NCBI RefSeq assembly: GCF_001949145.1
Contig: NW_019091362.1
Location: forward strand, 2,016,775-2,080,774
From: Acanthaster planci
Lineage: Eukaryota > Echinodermata > Asteroidea > Valvatida > Acanthasteridae
DNA length: 64,000 nucleotides
Direction: 5' to 3'
This document shows, in pieces, positions 24,701 to 62,080 of the stretch. The notes under the pieces were generated by a model. That model was not told where the DNA came from. It ran no database searches and saw nothing but the letters and a program-made list of their open reading frames with translations. Within the stretch, counting starts at the first letter, position 1. Each line of letters opens with the position of its first letter. The position numbers were made by a program, and so were the translations under genes.

Positions 24701-26245
24701 TCCCGTTCGGGGTATTTCTTTCACAAAAAGTCCAAAATTGCGGGCCTGTTTTGGATAGGGGCAGGCGGCTACATTCAGTAATGAGCGCTTAGTTTTACTG
24801 CCATTTTGGGGGTATCTTCCTTGAAAGCAAAACAAAAAAGATTTCGTGGCTAACCCCCATGAAATCGAAACGAAAAGTGATCTTCTGGCCATAATCGTGA
24901 ATTTTAAGTTCCAGTAAAAAAAGCAGGGGCCAACCTCTTCACGAGAGTCAACAGGCGGCGCTATTTCGATCCAATTTTTCACTGTTTTCTATGGGTGCGT
25001 ATTTGGTGTAGTGCAACCCTCACGGCGCGCCTATGCGGTGAGTACAAAAGAACCACGCACTCTTTTGTTCCGCTCGAAGCGGACTATATAGCCACTTCTT
25101 AAACCCGTGGACAAAATTATGCATAAGCACAGAGGGCGCCCTTTTTCGAAACTATTGGATCCAGTTTGGGAAAATATATGCGGGCCAGCTTGAACAGAAG
25201 AACTTGTTACTGGAAGTATTTTCCGCCAGGTGGCCCATACATGTAGACACAGCCCTGGTATACGTTCTGTCACTCCTATATTGTTGTATTGTTATACATT
25301 GTGTCTTTTGAGGGCTGAGATCGCGTCACGTGATACATGTATTGAGAAAAACATTAGTGGGGATATCTCTAATGTTTTTGCCCTCAGAATAAACAAAGAG
25401 AGAATGAGGCACACATGGCTGCAGTCGTTACATTGGTAAGTGCTTTAAAATACTTGTCAAAATGGTCATCTTCGGTGGTCATTTTTTTTTAATTGGTTGA
25501 ATAAATTAATATTTGTCTAACACAGAGACGTATAGTGAGCCTCTTGATGTCACATGTCTCCCCACCTTTTATGTCTCTGAATTGGATATTATGGGCATAC
25601 TTGATTCAATTAATTCAGACCTGTGAGCCGATTGTAACCGATGTATAGAGGGATCCCAATACGACGCTTTTAGCGTCGATCTGCGCACTTCCGCGTTTGA
25701 AAACGAGGCTGTATGTGTCTGCTTCAGTTCTTAATACGATCAGACGATTGGAAGTAAGGAGTCAGGACACAAAATATATAAAGGTATGTTAAATTCAGAC
25801 TTTTCAGGCTGCAGAATTTTGTGGAAGAGTCTTTCAGGATGACTCAACACGTACAATCAAAAGAAAAAATAACAACAATTGACCGCGCACTAACGTACCT
25901 GCGATGGTCGTGTGTCTTGTGCAGTGGGCGTGGTTTAAACTGAAGTGGCGTCACACTTACGAACCGGATACTCCATGTACTCCGCGGGCGTGCGCGACGA
26001 AGTTGAACACAGAGAGCCTCAGTTTCGATGCAGATATGCGCAGACGGCGCTAATGTGAAATCTCCCTATACAAATTACAAGTCCCACACGTTCCACTATA
26101 GGTTAGACCTTTTGAAAGTATATCAGAACTAACGCATATAGGATAACTCGTCAAAATCTTAAAAACGTTCCCCCTTACAGATTCAGTGAGCCTTGCAGAC
26201 ACCCGAAGGACGAACAACTTAATGGACAGGAATCTTCAAGTTTAA
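21671..26245 (+). CDS. Gene B: secreted WAP plus antistasin-like protein, 110 aa, four exons
   Basis: Seen: exons 21671-21731, 22272-22394, 23368-23451 and 26181-26245 join in phase 1 at every border (333 nt with stop). Residues 1-20 are a signal peptide (MMTASKILLVLAAIVAMVAA). Residues about 26-60 form a WAP four-disulphide core with eight cysteines, CPEGLAGIC to GCGKVC, including the adjacent CC. Residues 63-88 are antistasin-like (CEPPLCLMYCKNGF, GCRICQC). A short tail DSVSLADTRRTNN ends the protein. Known: WAP and antistasin domains are commonly extracellular serine-protease inhibitors, and WAP proteins can be antimicrobial. Inference: an extracellular inhibitor or defence factor. The acceptor at 21634 just before the start implies a spliced 5' UTR. 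AATAAA at 26671 is a possible polyadenylation signal. Confidence 0.85.
22272..22394 (+). CDS. Gene B exon 2: WAP domain
   Basis: Acceptor TGATTTCCAG, donor GTAAGT, phase 1-1, 123 nt. It encodes the whole four-disulphide core, with cysteines spaced as CPEGLAGIC, VEGC, STDSDC, EGEEKCC, FNGC and GKVC. Confidence 0.9.
23368..23451 (+). CDS. Gene B exon 3: antistasin-like domain
   Basis: Acceptor CTTCCTTAG, donor GTAATG, phase 1-1, 84 nt. Cysteine pattern C-x5-C-x3-C-x(11)-C-x2-C-x-C with GF and GC, as in antistasin-type repeats. Confidence 0.85.
23491..23583 (+). repeat. CAAA/AAAC microsatellite
   Basis: A run of (CAAA)n with a few interruptions in intron 3 of gene B. Confidence 0.9.
23975..24060 (-). 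repeat. tRNA-derived SINE-like head
   Basis: On the minus strand GGATTGGTTGGAAGTAC resembles a D-arm/A box. About 25 bases on, GCAGGTTCGAATTC matches a pol III B box. Acceptor-stem pairing is not evident, so a SINE head is likelier than a tRNA gene. It lies in intron 3 of gene B. Confidence 0.42.
24349..24394. repeat. Short inverted repeat
   Basis: CAAAGATAG and CTATCTTTG flank an inner GCGCTG/CAGCGC pair, giving a hairpin-capable 46-nt unit in intron 3 of gene B. Confidence 0.6.
24440..24493 (+). repeat. Direct repeat, copy 1
   Basis: GCAGTGGGCGTGGTTTAAAC, then CTGAAGTG and CTTACGAACCGGAT recur at 25919-25972 with small differences. Both copies are in intron 3 of gene B and could be one dispersed repeat family. 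Confidence 0.7.
25388..25435 (+). other. Candidate cryptic or poison exon of gene B (48 nt)
   Basis: A strong acceptor (GTTTTTGCCCTCAG) and a consensus donor (GTAAGT) enclose 48 nt, a multiple of three. It sits in the place where gene A has microexons. In the phase used by gene B the second codon is TAA, so inclusion would truncate the protein right after the antistasin domain. It could be a decayed microexon or a regulated stop exon. Confidence 0.3.
25919..25972 (+). repeat. Direct repeat, copy 2
   Basis: Second copy of the unit at 24440, same orientation, followed by related GC-rich sequence. Confidence 0.7.
26181..26245 (+). CDS. Gene B terminal exon
   Basis: Acceptor CCCCCTTACAG. Phase 1 entry completes an Asp codon, then SVSLADTRRTNN and a few more residues before TAA at 26243-26245. 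Similarity to the last exon of gene A supports both. Confidence 0.72.
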
Positions 26246-26670
26246 TGTTGTTTCGTTGCCTATGTTTCATTGAATTTTTCAAAGGGAGTTGTATTTAGCA
26301 AGCATGAACAATAGACATTTTGTCTGCAGTATCAGTTTTATTTGGTTCAAGGCTCAGCTATTCTTTTGGTAAACTCTTTGAATATGTATTTTCAAGGCAG
26401 ATTCTGTAGCCAGATTTTAATTCGGTGAATATTTAACTGTAGACGGCTGTCATGCCTACAGTCATGGGAGACTGAAAATGCAGACTGGCTTTGGATAAGG
26501 CCATTTAAAATTTATTTTAGATTCACATCGAAGCCTGCTCTGGATGAAGGGATTTTTGTTATTCTTACTGCTGTTATTTTCATCTACGTTCGGTTTTTTT
26601 ATTGGGGTTTTTGTTTATTTGTGCTATTTTACTTTGTTTGTATTTGTTTTTCATTTACTTTGGTGATTCT

Positions 26671-26676
26671 AATAAA
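26671..26676 (+). terminator. Possible polyadenylation signal of gene B
   Basis: AATAAA 426 bases after the gene B stop codon. No other canonical signal was noted closer. Confidence 0.35.
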
Positions 26677-28661
26677 TTACTCCTTTTCTTTTCGGATCTT
26701 ATGTTTTTTCAGAGCAGTATGCTCTTCGCTTTAAACATGACTGCGGGATCGATGTGCAACAAGGCTTCGTTACGTGAAGCATAGACTTTCAGGTATAATG
26801 AATAGGTCTATGCAGCGCGCCCCTACTGTAAATTGAACTACAGTAGTTAAGGCCTTTGTGTATCATCCACACGACGCCTTTTTTGTTTCTCAAGCCAAAT
26901 CCTGGGTTAAATAATTTTGTGAAAAAGTTTGTGAATTTTCAGATAATTACCCATTACAAATCGTGTCTTCCTCACACCTTCCTTTCCATCACAATTAAGA
27001 AATCTAATTGAAACAAGTTTAAGTTTATGTCCAGTGGCCGTAAATGTTACATAAAGGAGGGTAATGTATTATTTTCCTTTCTTGCGCATAAGTTGACATG
27101 TTGGTCGAGTTCGGGCACCGTGTTCTTGACACGGGTTTCTTGTTCTCGCGCTCAAACGACGGGAACACGACTCAAGAACACTGTTCTCGGAACAGGATCA
27201 CACACCAACTCCTCGTCAGGGTTTTACAGAAACACACAGAAAAACTCGTGAGATTTTGATTTTTGAACAGCAGCAAAAAAAGAGAGATTGTATACAAAGT
27301 TGGAGACAATAGAAAGTTTTGCAAAATTAACATTAATTATTTTTCACAAGATAGAAGTGAATATTCTGTTTAAATAGGAAGAATTTAGCCCAGTTGTCCA
27401 AGCATTAACTCTCGAATAGTTTACTACAACATGGACGCTTGTCACAAACTAGGCCTACCAGCGATGACCAATTGTACGTGACCGGCGTTCGAGCGGCCGA
27501 CCCAAGAACGACAAATCAAGCTGTTTGTGAGCATACGAGAACATGCCGCCCGAACTCAGCCAAAGCTTTATATGTCGGAACAACTTCACGAGGGCGCCAT
27601 TTACATGTCCTGACCTGGAAAATCGTTGGTCATTAGATGGCGCCTCATATAGTTGTTGGTCTTGGCGCATCGATTAGGGCGCCCTTATTAAATTCTGTGG
27701 TTCTCATTTCTTTTACCACTTGAGATAAGATCTGTCGGTCGAAAAAAAGAAATTCTTAAAACCAAAATTCCGTGTTGCTGGTAAATCCCCTTGTACGAGT
27801 CCGGGTCAAGACAAGTGTAGGGCTATATGCACGAACCTCAGTGGGCAACGGAAAGGTGCGGTATACCGAATGGTCACGCGAACGCCGACCGTCGCTGTTG
27901 GTCATTTGCGAAGTCGTAAGTTTTCAGGGCTTTTGTTTTCAAAGGTCATGCTGGCCAATTTTTTACCCTTCGTGTTTTTTTGGGGGGTAGGCGTTTTTTA
28001 GCAGGGTCGGTGGGGAAAAAAAGCTTTTTTTTCGGTGATCGGGAGTCCAAAATAGGGTCGGTCGGAAATGAGAACCATAGAATATAAAATGGGTACCCTT
28101 ATGATATGAACACAAATCCTTCATTCCTTTTCCTTGATCCTGGTCAAAAGTGTTGTAGATTTTTAGTTAAATAAAGAATTTAATTTTACTTTCATGTTCA
28201 TTTACATAATTACGGCATAGTAGATGGAAGTCAATAAAATGAGTTGGTATTGATGTGAGAATTCAGCGAATATACATGTATAGGCCTATGTTCATGTAGT
28301 TTATTAGGCCCTCAGGGGTGGATCAACCTCTGGCTACTGATGGTGATCGATCTGTCCAACTGCATGCTACAAGCAACATATCTATGCCCAGTTACAGATC
28401 TTTCAAACTGACCTAAAGCCTACAAGTTTTGAATGATTGATGAAATATTCTTTAAATCAAAATTGTGGGATAAACATACTGCTCAACACCCCCCCAAAAA
28501 AATATAATATAATGATCTGCCTTATATAAGTCACCAGTATTCATTGCAGTTGCATATAAATAAATAAAGTGGAAATAATGTTATCATACAAACTTCCAAT
28601 GAAATTATCATACATTGAAGATATCATTTGAAAATCCAGTGCTTACAATGATTCATTTATT

Positions 28662-28868
28662 CAGTGGCGCACCCATGTTTGTCGGAGGGGTCACTGGTCC
28701 CCCCCTCCCGGGTTTGCGCCACGGGGACTGGGATTATTGCGCGGTTACATCAGAGTTGTAGTTTAAGATATTGGTGGAGCACGATGTCTTTTTATTAGAA
28801 AGCAAAAATAAAAATGGAAACCGTGGGGGAATCATGTCCCCCAACCCCCTTCCCTCGGTGCACCACTG
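28662..28868. mobile_element. Possible hAT-like MITE
   Basis: CAGTGGCGCACC at the left and CAGTGGTGCACC (reverse complement of the right end) match at 11 of 12 positions over a 207-bp unit. No matching 8-bp flanks were found, so this is tentative. Confidence 0.35.
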
Positions 28869-31800
28869 CACCCCCGAGGGGGTGGTGGTAAGTCACGGTG
28901 AATCTTTTTTCTGTGGGTATAATTTCGTAGTGAGAGCTGCTAGGTTGCTCTCTCGTGCTCAGAAGGCTCCCCTCACAACTCTGAAGACACTCGGCATTGG
29001 TCCAACAAAATCTAATCGCGGGAGGTGCGCATGCGGTGTCACTAACGTTTCCAGGTTCTTGTATTTATGGCATACTTATCTTACGAGATATTTATGAAGT
29101 GGTGTAGCCCCTGCCAGCAATATTGAAGTAGCCTCCATCCGGATGATGTATAGGCCCTATTCTAAAAAATATCATTTACGATCAAACTAACCAGTCGGTC
29201 GAGTTAATGTTGTGTCCTCATGAACTGATATATTAAGAGATGAATCATTGATGTTAATACATTTTCAGATCTACCGTCTTCATTTCGTGAGCTCACTTCC
29301 TGGAATTTACGTAGCCGGTTTGCGGGTCTTCACACGCCATGTCATTTTAATTACCGTTTCTGTCGCTGTGAACACCATGCAGTTGCACACGTGTGACACG
29401 CTATCATGTGTCGGGCATGTAAACGTTGTAATCTGGGTTTATATTTATTCCCATGTCGAAACATAAAGAGGGCCCCCTCGGCAATGAAAATGCAGAACGC
29501 ACCTCGGCCGGCCAGGGGCTCTCTGCACGCTATACATGAGTGGACTCCCCGTCACTTACGTCCACTCCGACAGCAAATCGTTCACGGGCGGCCGCAGAAA
29601 GCAAGGTCAATCAACTGGAAATCGAATCAAAAGGCTTCGTCTCAGTCATCGCCTTCGGGCGGTGATTTCGTTTTTTAGCTTCAGTTCCTTAATTGTAAAT
29701 GTAGTGTCTTCACTTTTTGTATGCGGTTCACAGTCTGCTCTGTGTATAAACTTCAAAGATCTGAGTTTTCACATTGGGGTGGCTGTTTGAAGACTAATTA
29801 GATGCCTTGTGAAATGGAGTAATTTCTTCCCTTCTCGTCATCTTTTGTGATATTCTTACATTCATCATCCTGCCGCTATCGAGTCATCCTCTCTCCAACT
29901 CCACTTCTTGTCTATGTGCCTATGTCAATGTTTGGTTGCAGCATCGTTTACTGTGTCTTACTCCTTTACAACTTCGCTGGTCCAATCGGCAACTATAGGT
30001 TGCGCATACTTGACCTCTGAACTTTAATATGCGTTGGCGAACATCGTTAATTTTTGTGACTCGAGTCCGTGCCGTTGAGTTATTGTAACGCAGTGACTCG
30101 ATTCGACAGTCATGTTCTGGCATTTTTAGTTTTTACCCCTGGGAAAGTCACACCACATCTTACCTTTGACGCTAAAAACACATGACAGTTGTGACTTGAG
30201 TCATTATAACTCTACATCAAGCGCACTGAAACGTGCCCCATGAGGCGGAATGGAACTCCTGAATAAAATGTCAAATATAGCAAATTTGTATCCCATCACT
30301 TCACAGGTGCGCCGTCAGTTTTTTCTGCACGATATCGTCACTGAGCACAGTACATGTACATGTATAATTCGACGCTTGTGACAGCAAGCCTCTAAAAATC
30401 ATGCAGTGCAATCACAGCAGACAGATTTCAATATCCCATCGGACTGCTGCTTCTGTTGTTGCAAAGTGTGAGCAGACGATGAGATGAAAAGGCGGGAAAA
30501 TCCGAGTTATGTCCACAACAAAGTTTCGGTTTCCTTGAAAAAAATTATTTGCAGATGTTGCTCTCTTCGTTTGTTGACATGATGCAGATGCAACTTTAAA
30601 GGAGTTAATCCTCAACGACTTTCACTCGGCCTTCGATTGTAAGAGTCAATGATTTTCGTAAGAGCTCCACATGTGAATGCTAGTACTATCGCAATCAGCT
30701 TCTGGTATCGCGTCTCATGAAATTTAATGAGCACCGAGTCTCATCCAAGGGAAAATCTGGACTGACCCGAAGGTGTCTTTTTATCGCTTCGATGGGTAAA
30801 ATTAAAGAGCTGCGGTTTTTGTTTCCGATTTCTGCGGCTTGAACTTGCGAGATGCCCGCCAGGGAAGTGAGCTTCATCTCGATACGTGTCACGACGGGCC
30901 ACACTGCGCCGTACACATGAAGTAAAAGTCACAATTCGCTATGATTGCAAACCGCTGTTACTTTCATCTGAATAAGATAAAAGGAATTCTTTCCATTTTT
31001 TCAACCGTTCAACTTAAAACTGATGCAAGTGTATTTGTCTTCGTCTGTGTTTATCAATGGTCAGAATTATTCACTTTACTGGACTTGTGGAACTAAATTA
31101 TTTGCCGATGCTTGTGAACTTATAATAAATATTGATATAGATAAGCGAATGTGAAAAAAACACAATGATACAATTAATCGCGACTGTCGGACAGACAACA
31201 GAATTTAACGCAACACCACTCGGGAGTGTGAATACACAGAGGTCCACAGCAGGGAAATAAACAACAGATAAAAGAAACAAAAGTACGCAAACACATAGGA
31301 AAAATGAAATCGCTAAGCATTGACAAACAATCGAACAAAAATATAAGCGAACAAACGAAGAAAGCCGAACGGAACATTTACGGACAAACGATGACCGGAA
31401 GATTTCGTCAATAAGTTTATATGGAGCTAGAACAAGCAAGGAAGTAAGAAGAGCTGTCTGCCTGAGTGGAATCTGGTTTCCAGAACAAAAGGTTCTGATG
31501 GGCAATATCGTTGGTCAAGTATCCGCCATTGTCAAGAGACCAAGCCAGGGAGATTGAAAATTATACATGATCCCGAAAATGCCCAATTTCTATTAGCAAA
31601 ACTTATAAATATTGTCATTAATGTATGCGAAGATACGGTGTATATAAATTACCCTTCTCTCTGATTTCATCACGTCACACGACAAATTTCAACCCTTTTC
31701 TCGTTTTGGTACTTCCTGACACAACTGCGCAACTTTTAATGACTGTTTTCTGAAAATTCACGAATACGCATGCGCTGCATTCAAAAATAAACTGGCCTCT

Positions 31801-32066
31801 GACATTGTGTCATACTTTATTTAAAAAGCAAGGTTGAGTCAAGGTCTGACTCTTCACGATCATTGTGGAGCCCTCTCGGGCCGCCAGCCGTTCAAATGAC
31901 ACCTTCCGGCTACTGTGCTGTGTCGTTTTATTTCCAAGGATATTATGGGTATCAGCATTGGCACTCTCAACCTGTTCAAGTGTTCACCATTCATACCAGA
32001 AATTTTTTAATTCATTTTATACTGAGGAGACAAGACACAGGCACAGGATGTATCAAACCTCGGCCC

Positions 32067-32300
32067 TTTTCCAATACTCAACTTGGGCTCCGTCTCAGGC
32101 TTTGTTCCCAAAACCAATCCCCGATTGTGGGCCTGAAGCGTTTAAATTAAATTGGATTACTGTAATTTCTGGCTCTCTTGCATCTCATTTGATGTTTTGT
32201 GGCACTATTAGAGTAATTACTGCGCTTACAGCTTAAATGTCAGCTAGTTAAAAAAAAACAGTTGAAGCCTGAGACGGAGCCGAAGTTGAGTATTGGAAAA
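32067..32300. repeat. Inverted repeat with 36-bp arms
   Basis: Arms 32067-32102 and 32265-32300 are inverse complements with one mismatch (core CCAATACTCAACTT, GGCTCCGTCTCAGGCTT) around a 162-bp spacer. It is a fold-back element or recent inverted duplication. No target-site duplication was identified. Confidence 0.75.
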
Positions 32301-34737
32301 TGGCCCTCGGCTGGCTCTCGGCATGCAGTTGTTCAGTTATTTCAAACCTGACGGGAGTATTCGAGTTTGGGTCTTACATCCCTTCAGCCGATCTCACATC
32401 CACATCTCACGCAAACGAGTATCTTTATTCAGCCGGAACGGGTTCAGCGCTGAACTCGAGGTTGGCACTGTGCACGCAATTATGAGCACGTGTCACAACA
32501 AAATGCCGAGCCCTGACCTTGCAGACACCAGTGACGACTGTACTGGGCCGTAAATCACGCACAAACTCCCTGACGCACAGCATTGGACGCTGCTGTTATC
32601 GCAAGGTAAATCCCTTCAAAACATGTAAAAGCCCAGAGTCAATTTATACAGTTTAGAAGTCAAGAGCTGGGTCGTTTTTGTCACACGACTTCCACCGTAA
32701 ACATTTGACGAAGCAGAAACAGTCAACGACCTGGAGGCCTGCAGTTTCAACATGGCTAACGATCATCGAGGAATAGACAAAAAAATCCCAAAATGTTTCC
32801 TATGGCTGGACTATTATGCAGTTTCATAACTGAAAGCAAAAAAGAAATAAAAAAGAAGCACTTAACAATAGCCTACTTCTTCTTTGCTGTACGCTTCCTT
32901 GTTCAAACGGGGAAAAATCCCCTGTGTGCTTGGAATACACAGACCATGTTTACATGCTTTGATCTGGCTTAACTCTATGGTATGCTTGATAAGATATCAT
33001 TTCTAAAGGAAGACTACCGAGGTATGTGGCATAACCGCCGTCCTGTAATCCCCCACCCAAACTCGCTTAGACCCCCCTCCCAAACTCCAAACTTGGAGGG
33101 GCCGGTTTATTTTCTACAATTTCTTGGCGTCCTCTTGACGACGGCGCAGCGAGAAGCTCAACAGCCCATCACTGTCGTCAGTGACGATGGTAGCAGTATT
33201 AAAGGGGGTCGGAGGGGTTCAGTAGTTGCTTGTCAAACAGTGTAGCCGTGCAAACGCTCCAGTCGATGCCGTTCAATCAAGTCTTTTCCGCAATCGACGT
33301 CGAAAAGGCGGACAGACTGAGAAATTCAAGAAGGTAACGATTTCTTAGTTCTTGCTTTCAGGAAATTCTCGGGTTGCCTCGCACAGCTACAGTGCAGCGT
33401 TGAATTGTACTTCTGAACCACACATTTGAATTTATATGCTGAATCAACATTGATTCCTCCGGCGAAAAAAAATGCCAGAACACTGAGAATAATACATCGG
33501 TCAACTGAAACCAACACGAATATCGACCGAATGGCCGTTACATGTACCTTATCAGATAGCTTGAAACCCCGCCTCACTATCCTGGGATATGTGTATCATA
33601 TTGTACAATGTATTTATACATGTATATGCCCAGTACTACGGACGAATGATAATGCAGGCTAGGGATTGGGCTGATCCCATGATTGACAACACTACGTAAG
33701 GGGCAGAACGGACCACTGCGGTCAACACTTTGTGAATGAAACTGCTCCACGCGACCAGTGTGCGTGGAGCGCTGCTACCTGCATGTCTCAGTGCGTACTC
33801 ACTCCCAAGAGTTATTTGAAGAGGTTACCGGCGGACGCCAACTGTGGTACGGTCGTTTCCCAGCTTGTGGAGTAACTTGCCTTGGGATTGATTTGATGCA
33901 CGTGGTAAATAGCAAAAAAGTGTCCCCCACACACGGGTCACTTCGTATAAAACGAGATAGCACCTGGGTGAGTTTCTCAGATGATCAGTCGAGGAGGATC
34001 TCGGTGCGACTCACGGATGGTAAAATTGTAAGCCCCCATCTGATTTTCTGGGCTTAGAGAACACTTTTTTCGTGTGAACCTGAGCCTGTCTGCGTTCAGG
34101 GCTATTGTAGTCCACACCGTCGTCACGGCACAGGTACATGTACATGTACGTCACGAGTGGAGCGCGTCATTACCGTGTCCCGGTGGTACAACATACCTCG
34201 AGAACCACGTGCATGAATGAAAGAGATAGGGCTCCCTGTGCCCCATTAACTCAAGTTGCAGGCGGAGTGCGGTGGGCTTACACGATATCCTGACACACCG
34301 GCGACCTCTACTATTGACTGACGCCACGCGGTCGTGCGTTGAAGCCTTGTTGGAGACTCACCGCGAGTCAGCGGAGCCGTGCGCGCACTGTATAGCTACG
34401 CCCCTGGCTCGTCTACTGAGGTGTTTCCCTTGACACCTCAGACAATTCAGCTAGGAAAAAGATAGGACAAGTATGACAACACTGCTGGTCTAACTGTTCA
34501 CCTAGGGAAAAAATTAGTGGGACCAAGCCCTTTTCTACCAACTCTGGTGGATGACAAACTGGCTTGTAGATTTGTTTTGACATGTGAGGTGTACCACCGT
34601 CGTTATTTACCAAGGCACGTGCAGCAGGTTGAGTGTACGTGGTTGAGCCCTGATCTAAATATGCCCATTCCGACTTGTGACGTGTGAACTGTTTCATGGT
34701 TGTGACGTGTGGGAATTGACAGGAAAAGCCCCCCAAA

Positions 34738-62080
<27,343 letters not shown>

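Larger units (their letters stand above)
26246..34737. other. Intergenic between gene B and BMPER, no gene recognised
   Basis: No exon chain or RNA gene was supported. Noted inside are hAT-like termini (28662-28868) and a large inverted repeat (32067-32300). A 135-residue minus-strand frame at 31098-31505 is low-complexity and hydrophobic. The last part, about 33700-34700, is relatively CpG-rich and should contain the BMPER promoter and 5' UTR; no TATA box stands out. Confidence 0.45.

Noticed and set aside
31098-31505. 135-residue hydrophobic minus-strand frame resembling a membrane protein
   Set aside because: The plus strand is A-rich low-complexity sequence, which produces Phe/Leu/Ser-rich frames on the other strand.
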